Source of the DNA: Fasciolopsis buskii
Lineage: Eukaryota; Platyhelminthes; Trematoda; Plagiorchiida; Fasciolidae
Direction: 5' to 3'
Length of the DNA stretch: 64,000 nt
NCBI GenBank assembly: GCA_008360955.1
Contig: LUCM01005033.1
Span: forward strand, 62,001 to 126,000
The notes under the pieces are model-generated. The model ran no database searches and had not been told where the DNA came from. It saw only the letters and a program-made list of their open reading frames with translations. The position numbers and the translations under genes are program-made. Positions 11,663 to 23,144 of the stretch are shown here, piece by piece. Each line of letters begins with the position of its first letter. Position 1 is the stretch's first letter.

Positions 11663-12050
11663 AGTATGCTTGTTGGCGATGTTCGTTGGTTAGAGGTTTT
11701 CGACAACCGATGTCTATGGCTAGGATTGGATGGAGTGGCCGGGTGAGTAATATAGAGGTCAGGAATCCAGTACTAGGTGCCACTTCTGAGAACAGCTTGT
11801 TTCATTGTATGAAACTTAGTAGACTAAGCTGATTGGATCACGTGTTGCGTATGACGAACACTCGTCTACCGTGTCGTGCCCTATTTTGTGTTCCTCCCAA
11901 TGAATGGAAGCCATTTGGAGGTGAACAGATGACGTGGCAACATAGGATAAGGAAATGTACAATGAACTTCGGTAAAGTAGGTGTCTCACGCGTTCGTCTT
12001 CGTCTTCGCGTCCGTGAACAGTGGCGATCGTGTTGTCATTTTCTGTCGAA
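11650..12050 (+). pseudogene. C-terminal segment of the retrotransposon ORF
   Basis: After the LYGCET stop, pieces in shifted frames give the usual end of such polyproteins: a recognisable DHVLRMTNTRLPCRALF segment (11833 onward), then EQMTWQHRIRKC. The same kind of segment appears at 20380-20530 and, more weakly, at 33640-33760. Confidence 0.7.
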
Positions 12051-12079
12051 TGCAAATAATTGGAAGAGTGCCTTTTACT

Positions 12080-12268
12080 GTGTTCCGTGTGTTGGCTGTA
12101 GCAGCGTCTTATCTATTCCTGCCTGTGAAGGTCCACTCCCTGTTCCCCTTGAATATTCACTTTTTTATAAAAATATTTAACTCTGGGGAAAAGGCAGCGG
12201 TCAGCGAGGCTTGCCTTACTGTTTAACGTTGAAAGATAATGCTGATGATCGTCATCATATCATCCTCC
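12080..12268 (+). repeat. Retrotransposon 3' tail with ATGATG-type end
   Basis: The tail contains ggtccactccctgttccc, then ctctggggaaaaggcagcgg, ctgtttaacgttgaaagata and a short run of imperfect TGATGATCGTCATC units. The same ordered motifs recur at 18545-18690, 20640-20830 and 30870-30955. Short tandem repeats at the 3' end are typical of RTE-type elements rather than poly(A)-ending LINEs. Confidence 0.75.
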
Positions 12269-12269
12269 A

Positions 12270-15200
12270 GGGTCACCCAACAAGAGGAGCTCTGTTGATC
12301 ACTGGCTTTCTCATTTGGTTACACATTGCTATAGGAATAATGAATGAATATGCAAGGTGGAAAGGGAATGGGGGATAGCAAAAGAATGCTCTTACAGCTA
12401 ACACACGATACACAAACGCGTATCTCTTCAACTGTTCTGATTCGACACCGTTTACCACTGTTCACGGTTCCCCACCAACCAGCCGAGGGATCTTTTAGAC
12501 CCCAAATACGAAGACATAAAATGCCTATTTTAAAGTTCGCTGTTCACTTTCACTCCACGCTTCCATGTCATCCGTTGACCTCTCCGTGACTTCTTCCTCT
12601 CCGTGAGAGGGACGGAAAATAGCCACTGTACGGTAGGCGTGAATTCGCTGTACGCAACATAGGACCTATCCAGCAAAATCTTCGAAGTTAGAAATACTGT
12701 GGTAGAATATTATTCGATCCGGTGCTCATTGCACACTTCAACTAGTTCTAGCGGTACCACACAAACATCGGTGATGGGAAATCTCCAAGCAAAAAGCATC
12801 TTTAGCATGCGAATTCCATGTGTGGCAACCATACAACAAAACTGATCGCATTGAGACAATATGCACGACTCTTCAACTGCAGTGAAATATTAAGTCTATG
12901 CTACTCGAGTCTTGGAAATATGCATACTCATATCTGCTGCCATTCTACCATCCGTCTTCTCACAGTTTCTGGTTTAAATTAAACCGCCCCGTTGTGCATC
13001 TGTTTCGGAACACCACTTCATACTTTTTTGATGTCGGAGTTGGCTGATTTTCGCTCCAGTAGTCGAATGTTTCACCCTGCTTCTAATTATCATGTGCTCA
13101 AGTGACCTACCGAAGGTTCACAGTTTTTGATGTCGGAGTAATTACATTGGCGCACGGCCAGCTGAACATTTTGAAGCACCCAGCTACACCGCTGGGCCTC
13201 TACTGTCAGCCAGGAATATGCCCTCTAGGGAATACCGTCTCGATGACCGAAGTTTGCCACCCACTGATGTTGTATATAAGCTTGAACGGTCTTGAACTAT
13301 TACTCGAGGCACCTGATACTTCCATTTCTCCGAGTACCTTGGCCTACCATTTTTTGCGATCCTTCTCGATGCTTATTTTAGGTTGACTTAGATTTCCAAT
13401 GTATCTTGTTCACCTCAGATCTAGGACATCAAGCAAGACCTACCAGACGCATCGCCTGTTCGATTTTGCATAGGCGCTCATCTGCGTTGGTGCTCGAGTT
13501 CCTGGCTCGTCTGATAGTTTCTGTCCATAACTGGTGTAAACATCCAGGTCAAACAGTCATTTTATGGCCAGCCGGGTTTGTGATTCACGTCATTGAGCTG
13601 CAGCGAAAATCATGTTAAAACTGAGGTATGGTCGAAATTTACAGTAAGATTTAGTTTCAGACGAAACCCCGCCAACAGTAGCTTGCTTCGATTTGGTCGA
13701 TTTGACTCAGAGTACTTGTTTAGTTGGAGGTTCATATCGTCGTACGACGCGAACTGTGCCTGAAATTTCTAATAGGAATAAACGACTACCTGCACAAAAC
13801 CGGAGAAGCCTATTTCGGTCATGTACATAATCTGAACGGTTAAGGCAAAGCGCAACATGAACAAGCTTCCGATGCGCTATGAGGAATTTTCACTGTCCAT
13901 AGTAACGCTGGAAAAAACGCAGCTCACTGTCTGTAGGTGGGACACCGGAGACAGGCCAGTGTGTGTAATTAGTCTGCGAGTGCGGATGGCACAGGTGGCT
14001 GCATTACGATCTGTCCAACTCATCGTCTGAGCAGATCAAAGGTTAGTAATCCGTTTACTTCGCGAATCTTTTGACTGACAGCAAACAATTTCAGGCCAAC
14101 TGATCGAATGCGGTGTAATCTCCCGAGTAGGTAACAGTCAGACTACCAATTTAGGGCTAACAAGATTCTCAATGGCGATGATTGGCGACTTTAAGCAGTG
14201 TGACCAAGTGCTTGGGACGGTGTCACTCCTGAATTCAAGGTGCTTCCGCTTATCTTTAATTATTCTGACTTGTGACCTAATGATTTTTCTTTCACTAATA
14301 CTCAGTGCTGGGGTAGCAACCAAAACCAGAACACATTAGTGCAAAATTTATGGTTGAAAAACTGAGCTGAACTACATAGTGAGGGTTCACTTAAACGCTG
14401 TATGACGGCTCGTGTATCTCCATGATCCAACGAGCTTTATCAGATGACTTATTTCACTCTGAGGATTCAAACATGCCTCTACTTGGTGATCTGCAAATGT
14501 CAATTAAGTCCCAGATCTCGATCACTTCTGCACCATACCGTCCAGAGTCATCCTCTACGGATCTCTTGTGTCTTATCGCGGTCAAGTACGGATGACTAAG
14601 TATCTGGCCACTGTCGAGCTACGGGTCAAACTCCTGTGACTCTCTGTGTTGATGCTGCGGTTTTTTCCAGCGTTACTATGGGCAGTGAAAACTCTTCACT
14701 TTTAATTTTATCGGTGAACTATAAGCTTATGCATGTAACAGCCTCAGTACACGCACAATGCAAGTAGGAAACTTTTAACTCACCTATATTTGTAGAGGTA
14801 GCTGCTACGAGTGAGTTTTGTCAACTCAATGGAAGATGATCCAGATGATAAGATATATTACCTACAGGAAATCAGGGTACTTGACTCGAGCATAAACAAA
14901 CCATTCACACATGCACCCTCATTTTCGTGACACTTATCCCTTTGCACTGCTTCGATTATTCCCTCTTGTCATTCATTGCCCGCCTTGTCGTTTCTGTTCA
15001 TCACAGGCCAGAGAATCGCCCATGGGAACTTCTAGTAATAAAACGTGCATGCAAGTATCTACTGCTGGAGGATGCGCAAAGCTCATTTCGTTACCTCTCT
15101 CTCTCTCTCATACACACATACTACACTCGTTGAAAACCGCAATTAAGCTTCTCATCTGTCAACACTAAGAAATTTAAATACTTTGAATACAATCTAAGTT

Positions 15201-16410
15201 TGGTGACGGACAACCATTGTCTTTGGAGGCCAAGATATTTGATTTTAAATGAGAGCGAGAGGGAAATCGAATTACGTTTGTTCACACAAGTCGTCTTACA
15301 AAGGCTAGCGTGGCCAACACGCATGAGGGCGAAATCCGATGTACAGGAAACACTAGATTAAACTCATATCCCGCATCGCACATAACAGATTATCTGAAGA
15401 CATACCATGAGGACAACACGAAACACGGATTTCTTTTTTTACCTAAATCAGCAGTCAAATGAAGGTTACGGAACTCAAATTTCATGATGATTCGTAAAAT
15501 GACAAAGTGCCAGACACGTAGAAATAATGGTAGTGCTCCACTGATTGTATGATGTACGGCCGGACAAATCAACATGACACAAAATTAGCGGTAAGATGAC
15601 CTATGATCAACGAGGACTTGTACTTAGCACGCAACAGGAAGTCTGAGCAGGATGCAATTGAAAATGCTATATTCGCAAGAAATCTTCATTGTTATTGTGT
15701 TTGTTGACTCATTTTTGCGTAAAATGGTCACCTTTTCCGATAAAATTGGTATTTCACTTTGTCATGAAGTCGGAAATTTCCGTGAGATTACGTCATCGGC
15801 GAAGGGGTAGTTACTGATTTTTTAATTCACGGGCAAATGCTTTGTTAAGGATATCTGGTGGGAGATCCGCATATTTCACAGAGTGGTGCAGTCACGGCGC
15901 ATGTGTCCGTGAAACAATCGCTTCATCACACGTCAGTTTTCACACCGACTGATTGCTGATAACACGGTGCAACCTTTCACGCCACTCTGACAACCAGTGA
16001 GAAGTCGACATATTGCAATCACCCACCCAATTCTAGGTGTCCACCACGTTGAGCAGCAAGCAGCAACGCCTTGTCCAAGTTCCATGTTTTTCACGGCATG
16101 CCGGGTGTTTAGTTCTGGGATAATCTATAACCAAAGTTAATTATCTTTCTGGGATGGGTCACACCATTTTAAGCTGAACTGTCTACCCCTAGCACTGGTC
16201 TTACTCTCACGGTGTGCAAACTCCCGGGTAAAAAGTGGATAATGCATGGGCTTTTATGAATTTGCGGGCCTCCATATGGCTTAGCATGGTCGCGAGTGAG
16301 TGTCTCAGGCTACGAGATGGCTAGTCGTCTTGAACACCTCGAAATGATCCCAAAGGACCGTGCTTCTCAAGTGACCTATACAAGTCTTGCGCACCAGTTT
16401 CTGCTTGCAG
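12270..16410 (+). other. DDI intron, diffuse repeats, no gene identified
   Basis: No gene can be supported. A sentence-like repeat of ttttttgatgtcggagt occurs at about 13024 and 13122. Segments at 13490-13530 and 14965-15005 resemble each other weakly (ARLIVSVH / ARLVVSVH in translation), probably from an old retroelement. A short (CT)n run lies at about 15094-15109. Confidence 0.45.
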
Positions 16411-16414
16411 AATT

Positions 16415-16703
16415 GTTACCACTAAAATGCGAGGGCAAAGGACAATGACCGGCGTTCTCTATCGAGTTGACTGGTCTTTGGTAGTCAGTCTAGCAGAGAT
16501 CACTAAACTCTGATTCCAAATTAATCTCGGTTGACGTACGGAGTACACAGTACTTGTGATGCAGGGGTATAGTGGGCACCTGGGATATCTAGCTCCATCT
16601 GATGGGCTTATGAACTGAGCACTCAGTCACCGGCTACCAGTGGGTTGCCTTGCCGTTTAGATCGTCTAGTCAAGGGGTCGGGGTTGGTTCCCTAGTTCAA
16701 ACC
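16415..16703 (+). repeat. 289-bp high-identity inverted repeat block, arm 1
   Basis: This block, starting gttaccactaaaatgcgagg and ending ccctagttcaaacc, is the reverse complement of 21627-21915. I aligned all 289 positions by eye and found only two differences (T/C at 16522 and at 16600) and no length change. Sequence on both sides is also homologous between the two copies but much more diverged. Reading plus, the first 99 bases encode MRGQRTMTGVLYRVDWSL... ending EITKL-stop. This frame is shared by both arms. Confidence 0.92.
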
Positions 16704-16940
16704 ACTTTGGTTTAGATAATTAGGTAGTATCCAGTCCACAGAGAAATCACTTATACCAGTCGACGACCGACGGTGTGGACGTCAGGAGTGAAATAGCTGA
16801 TTGGAGTGGTGGACTTTATGCACTTTATTTCCCATTCACCTTTCTCCTTCATTATTTTCATCCTTTTCCATAGGACCGATGGTACTTGATCTTTGAGTTG
16901 TTTTGCGCTAACATTATATATATATATACGTATGTATATA
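16704..16940 (+). repeat. Diverged continuation of the inverted repeat, ending in (TA)n
   Basis: The sequence tttagataattaggtagtat here pairs with tttggataatcggatagcat on the reverse complement of 21372-21626, with mostly transition differences. A pyrimidine-rich stretch (ctccttcattattttcatcc) and a terminal TATATA run also correspond. So the repeat unit is at least about 500 bases and ends in a (TA)n microsatellite in both copies. Confidence 0.7.
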
Positions 16941-17120
16941 TAGAAATTGTAAGTAGCATCTGGATGGGTGGACAAATATATATATAATTCACCATGTGAT
17001 ATCATCGCTCAACTCACCATAAAGAAACGATGGAAGCACTGTACAGCTGTTTCATCCTTGTTAGGAATCATCAGCAGTGCATATCCACCGCACCCGAACT
17101 GGACTACTAAAATGTATCAA

Positions 17121-17121
<1 letters not shown>

Positions 17122-17157
<36 letters not shown>
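17122..17157. repeat. (TA)n microsatellite
   Basis: Eighteen or so uninterrupted TA units. It lies about 190 bases after the (TA)n end of the inverted repeat. Confidence 0.97.
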
Positions 17158-17160
<3 letters not shown>

Positions 17161-17846
17161 GAAGTGGGTTTAACAGCTTACTCAAAAATGGAATCCCCGG
17201 TGAGTCCGTCGCTTCTGTGGTCCACAGTTAGTTGCTGTCACACGGCTCTTTACCAAATCCCACTTATTGATACCTTATTTGATTCTTTGGTACTCCGGGT
17301 CTTAGGGGGGTTAGTTGTTCCCTCTCCCTATATACCGGGCTGCTTCGCCCCCACTCAAGCATTTTGCACGTCATAAGAAAATACACAAAGTTGAGGTGGA
17401 CGTAAGTGGTCGATTCCTTTGCTTAGGCAGTTGAATACGGCAAAAACTACTTGCTCCTCTCGTTTTAACTATTCATGCCCTATCTAGTGGAACAACGAGC
17501 TTGTTTCGCGGATGCGCTTGACATCTGGCTATTCGGGTATTGTTATGGTTAGCGGGATTAGCGCCGGCCTAACCCATGTTGAAGATAAACCGATACACAA
17601 ACCCTGGCGGAATATTCATACTGTTTCAAATAAAGTTGTTAATGCCTGCCGTCGAAGACGTTAATCATCTTGTCAAAAAGACAAACACGATCAGTGGTGC
17701 TTTTCTCAACCGTATGCGTTGTCCACGGGCTCCGATCATCTTGACTTGCTTCCATTACGCTCGCAGAATTCAGTGCATCATAGCATCGTTAACTGACAAC
17801 CTTAAAATGTGCTTACCTCTGATTATCTGTCGTATCTTTTATCAAG

Positions 17847-18135
17847 ACAACAAAACATAGACATGCATATGGAGTCTGCAATGGAACATTATCCCGAAAC
17901 ATTTGGTCAGGTTTCCATGTTGTTTGTTGATTGTAAAGTTGGCCAGCAACATGTCAAGGCATTCGTGGATTCTGGTGCTCAGAGTACGATCATGAGTTTG
18001 GAGTGTGCGAAGCGCTGCAACCTGGAGCCATGGATCGATCGACGATGGGCTGGTAAGGCTTACGGAGTTGGAACACAAACTATTATCGGCCGTGTACACA
18101 ATGGACAAATCGAGATCGGCGGTGTATTTCTGCCA
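17847..18135 (+). CDS. DDI1: DDI1/DDI2 homologue, protease-domain exon with the DSGA active site
   Basis: The exon encodes [20 protein letters not shown], then [42 protein letters not shown] and [18 protein letters not shown]. This is the first two thirds of the DDI retroviral-type aspartyl protease; FVDSGAQ with catalytic Asp (codon 17968-17970) and the RRWAGxAxGVGTQ.IIGR flap region are diagnostic. The acceptor is ttttatcaag before 17847: its first base completes the AG+A arginine of the previous exon. The donor is cca/gtgagt after 18135. It ends in phase 0. Unlike retroviral protease this is a host gene: the flanking helical and UBA exons and intron structure show that. The full intron behind it is only 1.4 kb. 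Confidence 0.95.
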
Positions 18136-18544
18136 GTGAGTGAGTCATTTGTTTAGAATCTTCCGTTTTTTTGCGGTTCCTGCAGGTTAATGTATTTCTG
18201 TAAGTCAGGGTATAGTTACCATGGTTGGGGGTCTTTTGAATCTTCCTCAGCACAGTTCACTGAACGTACTCAGTTAGAAACGAGATTTGCAGATGGCTTG
18301 AGAAGTTGGTTTAGATCACTGGAAACTGTGGGGACTCGATGGAGAGTTCCCATTAGATAGATCCAAATATGAAAAGTCGTTGATCTCGTCAAGATTCCGA
18401 ACTACCCACGCACTTATTGCAGACCGCTGGCTACATGTCACAGTGAGATTGGACCTCGACGTCTGATCGTCGCCTTGACTCAATGAGCTATACTCGTTGC
18501 CGATCTCAAGCCAAAGATTCAATCACGCCTGGATAGTCAATGGA

Positions 18545-18690
18545 TAAATTGTTCCGTTTGTTGGTTACTGCAGCATTCTTATCTTTTCCCGCCTGTTTAG
18601 GTCCACTCCCTGTTTCTCTTGGATACTCACTTTTCTCGTAGAAACATGAGGCTTTCCTTGAGGTTTAACGCTGAACGATGATGATGAGTC
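18545..18690 (+). repeat. Retrotransposon 3' tail fragment in DDI intron
   Basis: It matches the tail of the 8.4-12.3 kb element: gcattcttatcttttcccgcc, ggtccactccctgtttctct, ggtttaacgctgaacgatga and a final TGATGATGAG. The middle ctctggggaaaag portion is deleted. It is a strongly 5'-truncated insertion. Confidence 0.7.
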
Positions 18691-18949
18691 AATGGCCAGA
18701 TGCCCGACGAAATAGTCTGGTGCTCCAGGTTGGGGATTGATTTAAGCTGACGATTCAGTAGAAGAAAATGGATGGAAGAATGATCGGTCCGAGCAGATGG
18801 ATTTCCGTTGGGCCATTCTGTGCTGCTTCGCGTATAAGTTCCTGCTAGAACTGGGGCTTTTGGTTGAAAATCTTTATCGCTCTAGCAATGCCCGTCCACC
18901 ATAAGTGCGAACCGGTCGGCACATGGTCAGTTTGCATCCATATTAGTGT

Positions 18950-19290
18950 ACATTACGCTGCTTTGTGTTAGTCGATCGCTTGGTCCAGGATGGATCTTTT
19001 TTATCCGAGGGTACACCGTTAACTTTTGTGCAGCCAAGTGTGATCACCAAGACCGAAAGGTTGTTTTAAATCAACTGGAGGTCAGTTGGTCGGTTTACGC
19101 GCCTCTTCTGGTAAGTGTCACGTGATTCGCACAATGATAAAGAATTTAGCTTTGTTTGGTTGATGAACTACAGTCGCCATGTCACGGTGTTATTCGCAAA
19201 CTTGTGAAATTTCATAGATAACATCAGGAAAACCACCACGTCTTTGATTCTGATGCTGGCTGTATGTTTCCGCCTATTCAGTGAGCCTAG
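18950..19290 (-). mobile_element. 5'-region fragment of the copy A/B retrotransposon family, in DDI intron
   Basis: This segment aligns, in the same orientation as written, with 2335-2716 of copy A: cttttttatccgagggtac against cttttttattcgaagatgta, acttttgtgcagccaa against catttgtgcagccaa, and cgcgcctcttctgg against catgggcctcttctgg. It therefore represents the 5' untranslated part of a minus-strand element of that family. No coding domain is attached. Confidence 0.6.
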
Positions 19291-19553
19291 CCTGAACTTC
19301 TTCATGACTAACCAATTTGTTGGTCATTTTCATATCGGTAACTTCAAGACTCGCCAGATGGGACGTAGCTCTGCCCGTGGGCCACTCGGTTTAGATCGGT
19401 CCAATCATTCCATATGGTTAACGTATACATAAGACGTATCGAATGATATCGAACTTTGATTAGACCACCGTTTACTGATTATTTCTCACGTTTTGCGTCA
19501 TCTGCTTTCGGTATGCACCTGAACACGTCATCTTTTTACCGTTCATTTTATAG

Positions 19554-19763
19554 ACATCATTTATTGTCTTGCAAGACCAAACTTTGGATTTGATGCTAGG
19601 TCTAGACATGCTAAAGCGTCACCAGTGTTGCATTGATTTGAAACGAAACGTGCTCCTGTTGGATGGTGGCCGGGTCGAAACTCCATTCCTTCCTGAGTCA
19701 GAAATTCCAAAACAGTTCCTTGCCGAAAATATACTGGAAGGTGATGCTTTTGGATGCACATCG
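19554..19763 (+). CDS. DDI1: DDI1/DDI2 homologue, second protease-domain exon
   Basis: Seventy codons complete the protease fold: TSFIVLQDQTLDLMLGLDML, KRHQCCIDLKRNVLLL, then ETPFLPESEIPK. The LGLDMLKRHQC.IDLK..VL block is nearly invariant in DDI1/2, and TPFLPE.E.P is the expected end of the domain. The acceptor is cattttatag before 19554; the donor is tcg/gtaggt after 19763; both boundaries are phase 0. The last residues (LAENILEGDAFGCTS) form the linker to the UBA exon. Because both sides of the next intron are phase 0, a missed small linker exon in the 6.4-kb intron cannot be excluded. Confidence 0.95.
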
Positions 19764-20084
19764 GTAGGTTATGTTTAAATGTGGTTTGCTTTTGTAACTC
19801 TAATGAAAATTTCTTCAGCCACATTTTGGGTCTGTTGTTAGTGTGAGCTTTCTAGTGCTAATTGATAAATTTGTGATAATCCATTTCATCTGTGGAATAA
19901 CTGGAAAATAATAGGGAGCTCTGTAGTATAGGTGAAAGGGACGGCCTTGTTTTTTTCGAATCTACTAAACGCGCGCAACAACATTATTGGACAAACTTAA
20001 ATGTGCTTTAACTTCATTCGTTAAATGCTGTTACAATACCGGGAAAGGCTAAAGTTGTCACGGCGGATGGTCGCATGACAGCAG

Positions 20085-20830
20085 ATATAAGCACGTATCT
20101 CCAAGGCTCGAGTGGCATACCCTGGACAGAAGCACTTGTGGCACAGACCTGGTATTTCGTTCAAGTTGGAAGATCGTGCGTACTATGCCACAGTGCGCTC
20201 AGTTTTGTTGTATAGTTACGAGACATGGAGTTTGTGTGCTGAAGTTGTTCGTCGCTTGGACGTTTTTCGATCAACGATTTTACGTTGTACCGCTAAAATC
20301 GAATGAAGTGACCGCGTGAGCAATGCTAAGGTTAGATGTCGAGTGTTCAGTACAGGTTAAGATAGTATTTTATCACAGGGTGTTCACCAGAGTAGACGTC
20401 GATGGTTGAGGCAAGTGTTGAGTATGACAGGTACATTCACTTCACCGTGCCATGCTTTCTGTTCCTTTTTCGGAGTGGAAGAAATCACGTGGAGATAAAC
20501 AGATGCCTTGTCAGTGGGGAATGAAAAATACACGGTGCCTCGCACCCCTTTGTTTGGGATTCAGATCCCTGAATCAGTTGACTGGGGACACTAGAAGATA
20601 TGATGGGGGATCGTAAGCAGTCCTGTTGTAAGATTCCGCCAAGTTAGCGTGGTTGAACAAATGTTTTTTACGGTTGTTCTGTGTATTTTGTATGTGGGGT
20701 ACTACGACATAATTTTCTTTTCCCACCCGTGTAGGTCTACTCATTCCGTCCTATTACAAAGTACAACATGGTGGGATAAAGAATGATCAGTAGAGCTTGC
20801 TCTGCTGTTTAACTGGTGATGGCAATAGTT
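20085..20830 (+). mobile_element. Retrotransposon 3'-end fragment (RT C-terminus and tail)
   Basis: It starts with tatctccaaggctcgagtgg, equivalent to 11530 of the intronic element, and encodes a relic of the C-terminal segment (HLWHRPGISFKLEDRAYYAT, then LYSYETWSLCAEVVRRLDVF). It continues through the equivalent of the HVLRM region and ends with a degenerate tail (ctgctgtttaactggtgatgg). The orientation is the same as the host gene. Confidence 0.75.
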
Positions 20831-21364
20831 ATGATTGAATAGGCAGTGGATCACAATGTTCGCTATTGGTTCCTTTGAGCTGATCAAAGACTCATTATGA
20901 CTGGTTCTTTGGCGGTCGCGTAGGCTCCAAGACGACAAATAAACTTGTTGAAACAGCAGTTATCACTATTAATGAAGAATTTTGCGCACTGTGCCTTGTG
21001 TCTTGTGCCATCAGGAGAAAGGAAACCGATCCAGACTACATGCATCCAGCAATCAGCCTTAGCTGTTTGTTTTCGACTATAAAGCCTCACTCTTTCTGTT
21101 TATCCTTTATTCAAGTTACTAGATTGGACTGCAGCACACTGTCATGGGTTTTAATGCACGTACAACCCATTTCCAAATTTATGAATAGCAGATTGCTTTG
21201 CATGGTAGTTCTTTTTGGGATCTCATTTAACCGTGTGATTTTCTGAGGGACAAAAAGGCACAACACCGATGTTCATCTGCCTGTTTCAAATGGATTAAAC
21301 CATATATAGCAATTCCATGTCGTGTGTGACTATCGTTCGAACTTTTAAGGCAATTAAATTGGGT

Positions 21365-21626
21365 GAATTTTATATATATATATATATATATGTATATGTA
21401 TATGTATATGTATATATATATACTTTATATAAATCTGGGTTCAGATGATATGCTGTCGGATTCGTGACGAAGGGCAAAAACAATGAGGGAGGGAAAATAA
21501 AAGGAGGCAGTATGTATAGTTCACGACATATGATAGTTTCTCTGTCCTTCGACATCGTCGACTATCCGTTGGGATTTATTATTCCTTCGTGAACCGGATG
21601 CTATCCGATTATCCAAACAAAGGAGA
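21365..21626 (-). repeat. Diverged part of inverted repeat arm 2, beginning with (TA)n
   Basis: This is the counterpart of 16704-16940 in inverted orientation. It begins with a (TA)n/(TATG)n run at 21371-21422, then reads as a diverged reverse complement of the arm-1 flank (see arm 1 entry). By eye the best parts are about 75 percent identical and much is lower. Confidence 0.7.
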
Positions 21627-21915
21627 GGTTTGAACTAGGGAACCAACCCCGACCCCTTGACTAGACGATCTAAACGGCAAGGCAACCCACTGGTAGCCGG
21701 TGACTGAGTGCTCAGTTCATAAGCCCATCGGATGGAGCTAGATATCCCAGGTGCCCACTATACCCCTGCATCACAAGTACTGTGTACTCCGTACGTCAAC
21801 CGAGATTGATTTGGAATCAGAGTTTAGTGATCTCTGCTAGACTGACTACCAAAGACCAGTCAACTCGATAGAGAACGCCGGTCATTGTCCTTTGCCCTCG
21901 CATTTTAGTGGTAAC
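21627..21915 (-). repeat. 289-bp high-identity inverted repeat block, arm 2
   Basis: This is the reverse complement of 16415-16703 with two substitutions and no indels. It starts ggtttgaactagggaaccaa and ends cattttagtggtaac. On the minus strand it keeps the same reading frame and stop as arm 1, extended upstream by unrelated sequence. The two arms enclose 4.9 kb that includes the two protease exons of DDI. Confidence 0.92.
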
Positions 21916-22753
21916 ATTTCCGACACGAGAAGACCGTACAAGCAGTTGAACATTCACATTGTTTGTTGCAATAAAAGGAGCATGTTGCACACACCCGTTG
22001 AGGATCGCTGCACTGGAAACCACGACCGTGTAACAAGGAATAGTCCAGAAGTGCGTGCGGTCACATTACGGCCAGACTTTCTAATCGGCCGGTGAATGAT
22101 GATTGCCATCCACCACCGAAGTGATCAGCGGATATGGGATTCGAACCACTAAAAGTTGCACTGGGGAACGACAAATCTGTTTGATTTTCGGTTAAATCGG
22201 CTCCGGCGGCCGGTTTTTCTTCAGTGCACGCACTGTTGTCTCTTCTGCTTTCCTAATTTAAAACTTTTGGGATGTTATGACCATTTTGTTATTGCCGTTC
22301 AAAGACAACGTGAGTAAAAGTGAAATTCATCGCTGTCAGTACCATGTATTTTCGCTTCTGTGTACATACTTATTTCCTCCTGTTTAAAGAATATAAGTTG
22401 GACCCTAACCAAGTATTGCATATGTTGGGAATTTTTATAATACCACTTCGTCAGCGACCTGGTATTTGTAGACCAACGGTTAATCTTGAGAATAACGCAG
22501 CCTTTTGTTGATGCTTTTACACTTTGTCTCGTTAAATTCCCGTTGGTTGCTTCGACGGTTTCTGTCGGTTTAATCGACTTTATACACCCTATTGTCATCG
22601 TCACCTTGGTAATAAAACCTGGCAACCTAGTCGAAGATCTGCCAATAACAATGGGTAGCAAGCTTGGGCACGTGAACCAAATACTTTTTGTCAGTTACCC
22701 CATTCCTTCAGTTTCGGCGAACGTTGTCTTCGTGAATCTGTTCTGTTTAACAT

Positions 22754-22826
22754 TCTCACTCACTCACTCACTCACCCACTCACTCACTCACTCACTCACT
22801 CACTCACCCATTCACTCACATTCACT
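22754..22826. repeat. (ACTC)n microsatellite
   Basis: A tetranucleotide run of about 70 bases with a few CACC and CATT interruptions, in the last DDI intron. It causes an artefactual run of SLTH repeats in translation. Confidence 0.97.
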
Positions 22827-23144
22827 CCCCCTCCCCTCCCTCCCCAATAATTACTACGTGTGTGGTAAAATGCACCATATGAGGTTATCCCCCTAGTGTG
22901 AAAAATTCAGGTGAGCCAGTTTATTGATCCCGCTTTAAAAAGGCGGAAGAGTAATTAAGTGAGAAGATAGGAATTGAAACTATTTTCCTCTTTTTCGCAG
23001 TCTGGAGGGGGGAGTGAGATATCTATACGACTTCAAGATTGGATTCAAGAACAATACAGAATCGGGAAAGCATAAAGTAAAAATTGGAAACCGTAAGTTT
23101 AATTTAAGAACAAAGGGCTTTCGTAGGCGTCGCTCCCATTTGAT

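Larger units (their letters stand above)
8440..12270 (+). mobile_element. Non-LTR retrotransposon with EN, RT and 3' tail, defective, inside DDI intron
   Basis: A plus-strand element in the usual order: APE endonuclease (8590-9596), linker (9631-9960), reverse transcriptase (10677-11662), C-terminal segment (11650-12050) and a 3' tail that ends in imperfect TGATGATG-type repeats at about 12235-12265. It is related to, but clearly diverged from, the copies at 1-2716 and 40130-43447. Frameshifts separate the domains and a segment of about 580 bases interrupts it between the linker and the reverse transcriptase. It lies in the sense orientation within the DDI intron. The 5' boundary is approximate. 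Confidence 0.9.

Noticed and set aside
17968..17979. DSGA aspartyl protease motif as part of a retroviral or LTR-retrotransposon pol gene
   Set aside because: The surrounding residues (RRWAG.A.GVGTQ.IIGR, LGLDMLKRHQC.IDLK), the clean intron boundaries and the UBA exon identify a host DDI gene. There is no adjacent reverse transcriptase or integrase in the same orientation and frame.
22100..22150. tgggattcgaaccac, a perfect reverse-complement B-box
   Set aside because: No A-box or acceptor stem at the right spacing on the minus strand. It could be a SINE remnant but cannot be supported.
22754..22826. SLTHSLTH repeat protein
   Set aside because: It is the translation of an (ACTC)n microsatellite.
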